A stretch of 64,000 bases of DNA. It comes from Parvularcula mediterranea (GTDB lineage Bacteria; Pseudomonadota; Alphaproteobacteria; Caulobacterales; Parvularculaceae). The position numbers were made by a program, and so were the translations under genes. The notes beneath the pieces were generated by a model that was given only the letters and a program-made list of their open reading frames with translations, made no database searches and had not been told where the DNA came from. Location of the stretch: NCBI RefSeq assembly GCF_013085255.1, contig NZ_JABFCX010000003.1:310001-374000 (forward strand). The letters run 5' to 3'. This document shows, in pieces, positions 23,832-32,390 of this stretch (position 1 is the first letter of the stretch; each line of letters starts with the position of its first letter).

Positions 23832-26216
23832 TTACCCCGTGGCCGTGAGGATTGCATCGATTCGGGCTTTCGAGAGCGACCCTATCCGCTCCAGCCCGAA
23901 CTGCTCCCCGATGGTCACCGCAGCTTCCTGCCCCAGTTTCTGTTGCAGCGCAATATCTTCTGCCAAGTCCCTCAAAGCATGCACGATCTGGTCAATATTT
24001 GGCTCAGCCCACATCTGGCCTTCCGCGAACGGATAGTCGCCCGGGGCAAGCGACCTCAGCGAAAAATCGATCGGGACCGAGTTGGTGCTGGTCATGAAGT
24101 CGGTGTTGCCTGACCAGTTCGTGGCGATGGCAACCTTCCCCCGCCCCATAGCTTCCGCGATGTTGAGGCCGAAGCCTTCCGCTCGGTGAGGCGAAAGGAG
24201 GACGTCGATGCCTTCCATGAAGTCGGCCATATCCTGGCCTGTCATGACCTGGTGCTTGACGATGACGCCGGGAACGCCAGCCGCCTCAGCGAAGACCTGA
24301 CGGGCGAGGTCCGAATCGAGGGGGCCGTGGCTTTTGAGGATCAGGCGGACATTGGACTTTTTGGGATCGGGGAAGGCTCTCCGGAACGCTTCCAAGGCGC
24401 CCATCGGGTTCTTCCGCTTGATGAAGGAGCGCGTGTCGAAGACGGTGGCGACGGCGAGAGTTTCGGGATCGTCGAGGCCCATCGCTGCCCTGCCCTTGGC
24501 CCGGTCGCCGGGATTGATGACGACGGGGTGGGGAATGAGGGTAATGGGTTTGTCGATCCGCTCGGCCACGGCGTCGCGGACGAAGCGGCTCGGCACCCAG
24601 ATTTCGTGGAGGCCGTCGGCGGCAGCGACCCAGTGGCTCGGGAAGGTCCTGAGCTCCCACGCCCAGTAGCCGATGCGGTAGCGGCCTAAACGCTCCTTCT
24701 CACTCAGCGTACCGAGGGTCCCGAGGGTGCGGTCAGCATTGACGTGAAGATAGAGGATGCGGGCGTCTTCGAGGCTGTCCTCTTCGCCGTCCTCTAGATT
24801 GGCGAAGCCTTCCGCACGGAGCGTTCTGCGGTGGACTTGAACGCCGGCCGAGCGGAGGGCTGCTTCCTTGTTGCGGGCGGCCTCACCGACGCCGCTTTCC
24901 GTCTTGAGATAGCCGACGAGGGTAACGGCTTCCGGCAGCGAAGGATCGACGTCGAGGTCTGTCGGACCCTTTGGCTCTTCAGCGTCCGGAGTGTCGGCCG
25001 GGGGCTCGTAGCCTGGGATCAGCTCAGGCGGCAGGCCATGCTGAGCAGCCCCGTCTTTCCTATACCAAGCGGCAAAATCCTTGCGGTCGCGTTCCCTGCG
25101 GAGGTCAAACGCGGTCCTCAGGTCCGTCCGCATGCGCCAGACCTCGTGCATGATACGCGTGATCTCTGCGCCTTGGTGATCGAGAAGCGTATCCGAACGG
25201 TGGTTGTAGAGGGTCGGATTGAAGGTGAAGAGCCCGTCTTCATCAACGCTCAGCGCATCCTCGTGCACCCGGCGATAGACCTTGCGCATGAAGTCGGCGA
25301 TCGGCCGACCGTCCTTGTGCGTTCCGTAGGCGTAGGGAACGCGGCGCCAGTGATCCTCGTCATGGCTTGCCAGCGCAGCCTTGTACTCCTCGAGAAGTTC
25401 ACGCGCGTCGCCGATATCTGCTGCCGTGTAGCGGTTCTGGTGGCGGGAGAAGACTTCCGCGTTCTTCCGGTCGACGCCGGAGAAGTGGAAGAAGACGAGC
25501 GGATCGCTGCCTGCGGTATACTGATCGCCCTGCCTCGCGACGGGACGCTCGTGCAGGTTCCAGTAAGCAACGTTGTAGCCCCGGTGCCGCAGGATATGCG
25601 CCTGTTCCACGAAGGCCGGGGCCATATCCATGAACTTCTGGTCGACAAAGATGCCCATGGGCAGTGCGTTCAAGCACCGGGTGCGCATGTGGTCTGCCCA
25701 CCAGCCGAGCAGGCGCTCCGTATCGGTAGCATGCGCCATCGCCGCGAAGCCCAAATTGTAGGACCCGGTCTGCATGATACGGCGGTCATCAGGGTCGTAG
25801 CCGTCATCAAGCGGAGCCAGAGCATGGGGCGTCAGGATCAACTCCGCACCTTCGTCGAAGACCTCATCAAGGCGCGTCAGCGGCGCGGTGACGTAGATGT
25901 CTGGGTCGAGATAGACGGCACGTGAACCCGGCTGGTCGCGGAAGACCTTCTGGAAACAGAACGGCTTGATGGCCGTGTTGAACTCCATAATGTCATAGCG
26001 AAACGCCATGTCCGGGAAGGTCTCGATGCCGAGGGTCCTCGCCTCCACCACGTCAAACGGAAGGTCATTCGCATCGAGATCATCGGGGACGATATCGGCG
26101 AGGAACAGGACAAACCTCGCATCCGGTTGGTGCCTCGTCAGCGACGCATGGAGCGTCCTCGCGAAGGGCATGTAGTTCGCCGAGCAGATTGTGAAATAGG
26201 TGGTGGGCGTCGCCAT
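23832..26216 (-). CDS. Two-domain glycosyltransferase (GT-A-like N-terminus, GT4 C-terminus)
   Basis: A 794-residue cytoplasmic enzyme with two catalytic modules. Residues 1 to about 290 resemble a GT-A transferase: FTICSANYMPFARTLHASL at the start, then the metal-binding VYLDPDIYV near 102-109. A linker (about 380-430) leads to a GT4-type GT-B module: VGYLKTESGVGEAARNKEAA, IPHPVVINP, FDTRSFIKRKNPMGALEAF, LKSHGPL and HRAEGFGLNIAEAMG. The neighbouring gene at 26220 encodes a paralogue of the N-terminal module alone. It probably adds two different sugars in turn; donors are unknown. Three bases separate it from that neighbour. Confidence 0.8.
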   Translation of the reverse strand: MATPTTYFTICSANYMPFARTLHASLTRHQPDARFVLFLADIVPDDLDANDLPFDVVEARTLGIETFPDMAFRYDIMEFNTAIKPFCFQKVFRDQPGSRAVYLDPDIYVTAPLTRLDEVFDEGAELILTPHALAPLDDGYDPDDRRIMQTGSYNLGFAAMAHATDTERLLGWWADHMRTRCLNALPMGIFVDQKFMDMAPAFVEQAHILRHRGYNVAYWNLHERPVARQGDQYTAGSDPLVFFHFSGVDRKNAEVFSRHQNRYTAADIGDARELLEEYKAALASHDEDHWRRVPYAYGTHKDGRPIADFMRKVYRRVHEDALSVDEDGLFTFNPTLYNHRSDTLLDHQGAEITRIMHEVWRMRTDLRTAFDLRRERDRKDFAAWYRKDGAAQHGLPPELIPGYEPPADTPDAEEPKGPTDLDVDPSLPEAVTLVGYLKTESGVGEAARNKEAALRSAGVQVHRRTLRAEGFANLEDGEEDSLEDARILYLHVNADRTLGTLGTLSEKERLGRYRIGYWAWELRTFPSHWVAAADGLHEIWVPSRFVRDAVAERIDKPITLIPHPVVINPGDRAKGRAAMGLDDPETLAVATVFDTRSFIKRKNPMGALEAFRRAFPDPKKSNVRLILKSHGPLDSDLARQVFAEAAGVPGVIVKHQVMTGQDMADFMEGIDVLLSPHRAEGFGLNIAEAMGRGKVAIATNWSGNTDFMTSTNSVPIDFSLRSLAPGDYPFAEGQMWAEPNIDQIVHALRDLAEDIALQQKLGQEAAVTIGEQFGLERIGSLSKARIDAILTATG

Positions 26217-26219
26217 AAC

Positions 26220-27650
26220 TCAGCGGGTCTTGATGCGCTTGGCGAGCTGGGGCGCCACACGTCGGTTGAACCGGGTGGCGGCTCTGCGCACCGGCTTGGG
26301 ATACATGAAGGCGAAGAACTTGGCCTTCTCCATGAGCTTCATGGTGAAGACGGCCATCCGTGCCCGGACGGAGCGCTTCTCATCGGTCAAGGCGAATGCC
26401 GCTTTCGGGATGAAGGCGGGGGCAATGTCCCATTCCCTGTAGCCCGTCTCGACGAACCATAGGGCGTAGGCCTTGGCCTCCTTGGCATTCCTGATGTTGA
26501 AGGCGACCTGAAGGTGCGGCTTCCTAAGCCAAAGGTCGGCCATCACAGGCGAGATGAGGTGCTGGTTCTTGTGGGTGATGCCTGTCGCGCCCTGATTGAA
26601 GGGTCCCTTGGCGAGGTCGAAGACTTCCTCGAAAGGCTTCGCCGATGGCGGCACGGACTTTGCGTAGACGGTTCTGACGAGCTTCGGGATCTCTTCGCCG
26701 GTGAGGAACTGTCCGTAGGCGTATTTGGCTGCTATGCCGGCCTCCTTCAGCGCCTTTCGGTTGCCACGCAGTTTCTCGCGATAGGCATCGAACAGCGCCC
26801 TCCCCTCGCCGAGGTCAGCGACAGAGACACGGTCCTGGTGGACACTGACAAAGTCGGCCTTGTCCTCGCGGATGCCTGAGAAGTGCATGAAGACGAGAGG
26901 CTGGCCCGCGGCGGTGAACCCATTCGTCGCCCTGGCCAGGGGCCTATGCGCGAGGTTCCAATAGGCGACGTTATAGCCCGGGTGACGCAAGATCTTCGTA
27001 CGCGGAAGATAGGATGGCATGAGGTCGACATATTTCTGGTCGACAAAGACCCCGGCATCAAGATCCACCCGGCAGTCTGCGGGCATCCGCCTGCCCCACC
27101 ACTCCGCAAACTTGCGGGCGTCTTCCGTATTGGCGAGCGCGGCGAAGCCGAGATTGTAGATGCCCGTCCGCATGATTTTCAGCTCAGTCGGGTTCTTCTC
27201 CATGTCGAGCGGCTGGCAGATATGGGGCGTGATCACCCCCTGCGCACCCTCCGCGATGGCATCCCAAACATCTGTGAGCGGACGATGAAGCTGGATGTCC
27301 GGGTCGAGGTAGACAATACTCCCCGCGCCCTTGTCCATGAAGTGGAGGAACGCCGCTGGCTTCAGCGCCGTGTTGAACTCCACGATGTCGTAGCGCATCG
27401 CCATGTCATAGTAGGTCGGCAGCGGCAGCTCCCGCCCCGGCAGGCACGACACGCCGAGATAATCAGAAATCGCGGAGACGTCGTCTGCCTCGTCGGAAAG
27501 GATCACCGTCACGCGCGCTGAAGGCTCGTGCTCCAGTACCGACGCGGCCAGTTCTCGGGCGAGCGGGAGGTAGTTCTTCGAGCAGATGGTGAAGATCTGC
27601 CGCGGCCCCTCGTGTGCACCTTGCGAAGCGAAGAGAGGGGCGGGGGGCAT
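26220..27650 (-). CDS. GT-A-like glycosyltransferase, paralogue of the adjacent N-terminal module
   Basis: A 476-residue protein whose first 300 residues parallel the N-terminus of the next gene: IFTICSKNYLPLARELAASV, YDMAMRYDIVEFNTALKPAA, SIVYLDPDIQL (D-x-D at about 116-118), and later RTGIYNLGFAALAN, FVDQKYVDLMP and HPGYNVAYWNLAHRPL. The last part (about 330-476) is basic and less recognisable. The ATG at 27650 lacks a strong ribosome site; in-frame starts further upstream exist, so the N-terminus is uncertain. It reads into the two-domain transferase and is probably co-transcribed with it and kpsS. Confidence 0.75.
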   Translation of the reverse strand: MPPAPLFASQGAHEGPRQIFTICSKNYLPLARELAASVLEHEPSARVTVILSDEADDVSAISDYLGVSCLPGRELPLPTYYDMAMRYDIVEFNTALKPAAFLHFMDKGAGSIVYLDPDIQLHRPLTDVWDAIAEGAQGVITPHICQPLDMEKNPTELKIMRTGIYNLGFAALANTEDARKFAEWWGRRMPADCRVDLDAGVFVDQKYVDLMPSYLPRTKILRHPGYNVAYWNLAHRPLARATNGFTAAGQPLVFMHFSGIREDKADFVSVHQDRVSVADLGEGRALFDAYREKLRGNRKALKEAGIAAKYAYGQFLTGEEIPKLVRTVYAKSVPPSAKPFEEVFDLAKGPFNQGATGITHKNQHLISPVMADLWLRKPHLQVAFNIRNAKEAKAYALWFVETGYREWDIAPAFIPKAAFALTDEKRSVRARMAVFTMKLMEKAKFFAFMYPKPVRRAATRFNRRVAPQLAKRIKTR

Positions 27651-27773
27651 GGGGCAGTGTTGGTCCTTGAGGCGAAACAGGAAACCCGCGTCTCGCACAC
27701 TCCGCCTCGGCTGTGAACAGGCAACGCCCAACCGCGGATGGTGCGGCGGCCCCGAATGAGGCAGAACGCCAAA

Positions 27774-28982
27774 ATGAGCGATTCTCCTGCTTTCGTCCTC
27801 GATGTCTCGCGCCTCGTCTCACGCGCAGACCGCCCGAGCCCGACAGGGATCGACCGGGTCGAGCTGGAGGAGGCCGGGAAAGCGCTGCGCCGGACTGGCG
27901 AAGTCTTCTTCTACGCAACGCGCGGCCAGCGGAGCTGGTTCCTGCAGAGGGAGCAGATCGCGGCCCTCACCTCCACGCTTCAAGAACGGTGGTCAAAAGG
28001 GACGGAAGAAGGCGCGAAGGTCGCTCGAGAGCTCTATGCCTTCCTTGGAGCGGGCGCGCCTCCGAGCGAAAACCTGTCAGCTGTCGAAGCCCCTAAGCTG
28101 GACGGCCCTCGCGCCCCTGTTTCGATCCTGAGGTCCCGGAGGGCCGATTCCTATCTTTCAGACAGCGCGAACGCGGTCACCTACCGAAACGTCTCGCACC
28201 ACCATCTCGACAAGGACGGCTTTCTCGAAGGCTTGAAAGAGCGGTGGGGCGCTGAGATCGACCTCTTCTGGCACGATGCGATTCCGATCACCTTCCCGGA
28301 GTACTCCAAAGACGGTGACGCCGCGAAGCACGAAAAGCGCCTCCGCGCGCTTCTCCGCTCTGCCGACAGAGTGGAGGTCAACTCCGAGGCCACGCACGAT
28401 GAGTTGACCGGTCTCGCCGAGCGCTTCGGCCTCCCGGTCCCACCAGTCTCCGTCACGCCTTTATCCGCCGGGCTGCCCACAGACATCGAGCCGCTCCAAG
28501 CGAACAGGCCCTATTTCATCTGCGTGGGGACGATCGAGCCGCGTAAGAACCACGGCCTGCTTCTGCAGGTCTGGCGTGACATAGCTTCGGAACTCGGCGC
28601 CGATACCCCGGCATTGGTCCTCGCAGGTCGGAGGGGTTGGATGAACTCCGACACCTTCGCCCTCATCGACCGGTGTCCTGCCCTTCGGGACCACGTCTTC
28701 GAAGCCCCAGCGCTCTCGGACCGAGCCCTAGCCAGCGCCATCGCAGGTGCAAGGGCTCTCCTCATGCCCTCCTTTGCAGAGGGTTTTGGTCTGCCGATCG
28801 TCGAGGCCGAAGCGCTCGGCACACCGGTGGTTGCCTCGGATCTTCATGTGTTTCACGAAGTCTCAAACTCACCATTCGAAGCTGTATCTCCGCTCGCAGG
28901 GGATCGTTGGCGCGAGGTGATCATCTCATTTTGCGGAAACAAAGGCAGTACACTGCGAGGCGCTGCCTCGTTGGGGTCATAA
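27774..28982 (+). CDS. GT4-family glycosyltransferase with short C-terminus
   Basis: A 402-residue GT-B transferase. The N-terminus FVLDVSRLVSRADRPSPTGIDRVE is typical of a capsule/exopolysaccharide GT4 group. The C-terminal nucleotide-sugar domain begins FICVGTIEPRKNHGLLL and continues MPSFAEGFGLPIVEAEALG with the catalytic E-x7-E glutamates. After VVASDLHVFHEV the frame ends within about 40 residues, slightly shorter than usual for the family. I chose the ATG at 27774 inside AAAATGAGCG. It is divergent from the GT-A gene and starts a forward run with the AGE and UDP-glucose dehydrogenase genes. Confidence 0.8.
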   Translation: MSDSPAFVLDVSRLVSRADRPSPTGIDRVELEEAGKALRRTGEVFFYATRGQRSWFLQREQIAALTSTLQERWSKGTEEGAKVARELYAFLGAGAPPSENLSAVEAPKLDGPRAPVSILRSRRADSYLSDSANAVTYRNVSHHHLDKDGFLEGLKERWGAEIDLFWHDAIPITFPEYSKDGDAAKHEKRLRALLRSADRVEVNSEATHDELTGLAERFGLPVPPVSVTPLSAGLPTDIEPLQANRPYFICVGTIEPRKNHGLLLQVWRDIASELGADTPALVLAGRRGWMNSDTFALIDRCPALRDHVFEAPALSDRALASAIAGARALLMPSFAEGFGLPIVEAEALGTPVVASDLHVFHEVSNSPFEAVSPLAGDRWREVIISFCGNKGSTLRGAASLGS

Positions 28983-28994
28983 ACAAGGGCAGTC

Positions 28995-30128
28995 ATGGCG
29001 ACGTCAAAGTTTGAGAAAGCTCGGGATCGCTTCCTCGCCTGGTGCGCTGAGGACGCCATCCCCCTGTTCCGCGACAAGGGCCGTGACCCCCTTGGCGGCT
29101 ACTACGAGGCCCTCTCCCATGACGGCGAGCCTCTCCGCGATGGGCACAAGAGGCTGCGCGTCCAGGCCCGGCAAGCCTGGTCATTTGCACGCGCCGAGCA
29201 TCTTGGCCTCATGACCGGCGGACGCGAGGCTTCGGACCACGCCTGGCGCTTCATGATCGATGAGGGACTGAAGCCTCTCAAAGACGGACCGACCTGCTTC
29301 ATTCACATCTTCAACGCCGATGGCTCCGTGAAGAGCGACCTGCGGGACAGCTACGACCACGCCTTCGTCCTTCTGGCGTCGGCTGAGCGCAGGTTGCGCT
29401 ACAATGATCCGGAAGCGGATGACATTGACGCCATCGTCGAGCGGTACTTCGAAACCGTTCGCCACCCTGAGGGAGGGTTCGCAGAAGGCATCCCCGCGTC
29501 GCTACCTCGGCGAACGAACCCGCACATGCACCTCTTCGAGGCAGCGCTTCTTAGGCGCGAAGCTGGCCCTTGGGCGTTTTCTGACAGTGCCGTCGAGGAG
29601 ATCAAGGCTCTGTGGGATCGCGCCTTTTGGGATCGCCAGCGCAAAGCCCTCCTTGAGTTCTTTGGTGAAGATTGGACCCCGGATGCGGCCAGCGGTTCGG
29701 TCATTGAGCCCGGCCACATGGTGGAATGGCTATGGCTGCTCCATAAAGCGGGGCATGCTGACCAAAGCCTATTCGAGACCCTCTTCGAGTCAGCGCGCGA
29801 TTATGGGCTCCTCCCCGATTTTCCGATTCTTGCTGATACGGTCGACATTCGCTCCGGCATTCGTTCCGAGGGCGCAAGGCTCTGGGGCCAGACCGAGCAT
29901 ATCAGAGCCGCGCTTGTTCTCGCTCGAGCGACAGGGGAGGAACGCTTCTGCGAGCTCGCAGCCCAGCTGCTTGAGGCGTTCGACCGCCACTATCTGACCG
30001 GCATGGTGCGTGGTGGCTGGTATGACCGGCTCGGCCTCGACGGCAATCCTATCTCCGACAGGATGCCCTCGAGCCTTCTCTATCACATCCTCACATTGGC
30101 GGATGAGCTGGTCCATTCGGCTCAATAA
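28995..30128 (+). CDS. AGE-family epimerase/isomerase
   Basis: A 377-residue (alpha/alpha)6-barrel enzyme of the N-acylglucosamine 2-epimerase superfamily. Family blocks are KRLRVQARQAWSFARAEHLG, DSYDHAFVLLASA, NPHMHLFEAALLR, VIEPGHMVEWLWLLHKAG and RLWGQTEHIRAALVLA, carrying the histidines and arginines of the active site. Members interconvert GlcNAc/ManNAc, mannose/fructose or related sugars; the sequence alone does not decide which. Its place between a glycosyltransferase and UDP-glucose dehydrogenase suggests supply of a capsule sugar precursor. It begins 12 bases after the preceding gene. Confidence 0.8.
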   Translation: MATSKFEKARDRFLAWCAEDAIPLFRDKGRDPLGGYYEALSHDGEPLRDGHKRLRVQARQAWSFARAEHLGLMTGGREASDHAWRFMIDEGLKPLKDGPTCFIHIFNADGSVKSDLRDSYDHAFVLLASAERRLRYNDPEADDIDAIVERYFETVRHPEGGFAEGIPASLPRRTNPHMHLFEAALLRREAGPWAFSDSAVEEIKALWDRAFWDRQRKALLEFFGEDWTPDAASGSVIEPGHMVEWLWLLHKAGHADQSLFETLFESARDYGLLPDFPILADTVDIRSGIRSEGARLWGQTEHIRAALVLARATGEERFCELAAQLLEAFDRHYLTGMVRGGWYDRLGLDGNPISDRMPSSLLYHILTLADELVHSAQ

Positions 30129-30255
30129 TTGAGCCCGATCAAAGCGTTCCAACCGTCTGCCGAAGCCGGCTTATCCTATCTTCGACCGATGAGTGCTGGA
30201 CAGCCAACGTGGGAAATCGTTATCCCCGGCTACGACTGAATGGAGAGGTCTTCTC

Positions 30256-31578
30256 ATGCGCGTTGCAATGATCGGTACAGGCTATGTTGGCCTCGTTTCT
30301 GGCGCCTGTTTTTCCGATTTCGGCCACGACGTCGTCTGCGTCGACAAGGACGCCGGGAAGATCGAGCGGCTGCTGAACGGCGTCATGCCAATCTACGAGC
30401 CAGGCCTCGACACGCTGGTTGAAAAGAACGTCAAGGCTGGCCGTCTTTCCTTCACGACTGATCTGAAAGAAGCCGTCCCCGGGTGCGACGCGGTGTTCAT
30501 CGCCGTGGGCACGCCTTCGCGCCGCGGTGACGGCCATGCGGATCTCAGCTACGTCTACGCAGCCGCTGAAGAGATCGCCCACGCCATCGATGGCTATACG
30601 GTCGTCGTCACCAAATCGACGGTCCCCGTGGGTACAGGCACCGAGGTCAGCGAAGTCATCAAAAAAGCCCGCCCGGACTTCGTCGAGGGCGAGCATTTCT
30701 CCGTCGCCTCGAACCCGGAATTCCTCCGCGAAGGCGCAGCGATCAACGACTTCAAACGCCCCGACCGCGTCGTTGTCGGCACAGAAGATGAGAAGGCTGT
30801 CCATGTGATGCGCGAGCTGTACCGCCCGCTGTTCCTCAACGAGACCCCTATTCTCTTCACTAGCCGGTCGACGTCAGAGCTCATCAAGTACGCCGCCAAC
30901 GCTTTCCTTGCGACCAAGATCACCTTCATCAACGAGATGGCCGACCTCTGCGAGAAGGTCGGCGCGGATGTCCAGCAGGTCGCGAAAGGCATCGGCCTTG
31001 ACGGCCGGATCGGATCAAAGTTCCTTCACGCAGGCCCAGGCTATGGCGGCTCCTGCTTCCCGAAGGACACGTTGGCCCTGACCAAGACTGCTCAGGATTA
31101 CGGAAGTCCCGTCCGCATCGTCGACGCCGTCGTCGAGGCAAACGACCTCCGCAAGAAGAGCATGGCGGGCCGGGTGATTGAAGCCATGGGCGGCTCAGCC
31201 TCCGGCAAGACCGTCGCAATCCTCGGCCTCACCTTCAAGCCGAACACAGACGATATGCGCGACAGTCCCGCCATCGATATCGTCAACATGCTGAAGGATG
31301 CGGGCGCAACCATCCGCGCCCACGACCCCGAAGGCATGGAAGAGGCAGAAAAGCTCCTGGGTTCGGAGAAGATCACGTATTGCGAGGGCCCCTACGAAGC
31401 GATGGATGGCGCTGACGCCGCCGTCATCGTGACAGAGTGGGACGCTTACAGAGCACTCGACCTCACTCGCGTCAAAGAGTTGCTGTCCGCGCCAGTTCTC
31501 ATAGACCTGAGAAATGTCTACCGGCCTGAGATGATGACAGAAGCAGGCTTTCGTTATCGATCGATAGGGCGGGGCTGA
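30256..31578 (+). CDS. ugd: UDP-glucose 6-dehydrogenase
   Basis: Ugd oxidises UDP-glucose twice with NAD to UDP-glucuronate. The 440-residue protein has the NAD-binding MIGTGYVGLVSG at its start, the TKSTVPVGTGTE block, FLREGAAINDF, and the catalytic cysteine in GPGYGGSCFPKDTLAL near residue 267. GLTFKPNTDDMRDSPA marks the UDP-binding C-terminal domain. The ATG at 30256 follows TGGAGAGG, so it is preferred over an upstream in-frame start. Predicts glucuronic acid, or a derived uronic acid, in the capsule. A sulfotransferase gene starts eight bases after its stop. Confidence 0.95.
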   Translation: MRVAMIGTGYVGLVSGACFSDFGHDVVCVDKDAGKIERLLNGVMPIYEPGLDTLVEKNVKAGRLSFTTDLKEAVPGCDAVFIAVGTPSRRGDGHADLSYVYAAAEEIAHAIDGYTVVVTKSTVPVGTGTEVSEVIKKARPDFVEGEHFSVASNPEFLREGAAINDFKRPDRVVVGTEDEKAVHVMRELYRPLFLNETPILFTSRSTSELIKYAANAFLATKITFINEMADLCEKVGADVQQVAKGIGLDGRIGSKFLHAGPGYGGSCFPKDTLALTKTAQDYGSPVRIVDAVVEANDLRKKSMAGRVIEAMGGSASGKTVAILGLTFKPNTDDMRDSPAIDIVNMLKDAGATIRAHDPEGMEEAEKLLGSEKITYCEGPYEAMDGADAAVIVTEWDAYRALDLTRVKELLSAPVLIDLRNVYRPEMMTEAGFRYRSIGRG

Positions 31579-31585
31579 TTTCTCG

Positions 31586-32263
31586 ATGTGCGTGATAAAT
31601 CACACCTGGAAGTTCGTGTTCGTACATATCCCGAAGACTGGTGGCACCTCGGTTGCTCACGCGCTGGATCAATTATGCACCTATCGAGACTTACAGCTCG
31701 GTGGGACTGATTTTGGAGAGGCCTCTCACCGCGCATATCAGGACAAGTATGGGATTGGGAAGCACAGTTTCGCCGCAGAGCTCAGGCGGTGTCTGGGACG
31801 AGAAGCTTGGGCGACTTACACAAGTTTCGCAGTCTTCCGTGACCCCGTGGATCGTGCCCTCTCTACTTATCGCTACCTGCGCCTGCACCAAGATCATTAT
31901 ACGTTTATGTCTGACATAGATGACTTCGGCTCCCTTATCAGATCCAAAATCTGGCAGACCCCCGGCCCGGATAGGATGTTCATGCCACAGACGAGATGGA
32001 TAAGGAATGAACGTAAGCCACTCAAGCCTATCGTCGATACCCTTCTTCTCCTCACAGATTTGGATCGAGGGCTTCAGGGAGTGCTGAGTGAGGCTGGAGT
32101 TCCCTCTTCCAAAACGAAGAAGATCTCGTTGGATCGCTTCAATTCGACGGACGGATCCAAGTTCGCGTCGGAACCTTCCGAGCAGGATTTAGACATAGTT
32201 AGAAATAGGTATGCGGAAGATTACGAGACACTCTCGACGTATGGATTTAGCGCAACGTCGTGA
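31586..32263 (+). CDS. Sulfotransferase family protein (Sulfotransfer_2-like)
   Basis: A 225-residue protein with the PAPS-binding elements of Golgi-type carbohydrate sulfotransferases. The 5'-phosphosulfate loop FVHIPKTGGTSVAHAL has the P-loop-like core at residues 16-22. The 3'-phosphate loop appears as FAVFRDPVDRALSTYRY with the conserved Arg and Ser. It probably sulfates a sugar hydroxyl of the capsule on the cytoplasmic side, using 3'-phosphoadenylyl sulfate. It follows ugd by seven bases and is clearly AT-richer than ugd, so it may be a later addition to the operon. Confidence 0.8.
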   Translation: MCVINHTWKFVFVHIPKTGGTSVAHALDQLCTYRDLQLGGTDFGEASHRAYQDKYGIGKHSFAAELRRCLGREAWATYTSFAVFRDPVDRALSTYRYLRLHQDHYTFMSDIDDFGSLIRSKIWQTPGPDRMFMPQTRWIRNERKPLKPIVDTLLLLTDLDRGLQGVLSEAGVPSSKTKKISLDRFNSTDGSKFASEPSEQDLDIVRNRYAEDYETLSTYGFSATS

Positions 32264-32390
32264 TACATAGCCCTGCAGTGGTCTAAGAGTCGCGATCGAA
32301 TTCATTCTTTACGAATGGAGCAGTATTACTTCGTCTGTACTGCATTCCACTTGGGAAATGATTGCATCCGACATGCAGACTATCCCGGTC

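Noticed and set aside
24831-25925. 364-codon forward ORF opposite the two-domain glycosyltransferase
   Set aside because: The reverse frame has clear GT-A and GT4 motifs throughout; the forward frame has none.
32264-32390. Inverted repeat GCAGTA...TACTGC as a terminator
   Set aside because: Only six base pairs with a 12-base loop and no T-run on either strand.
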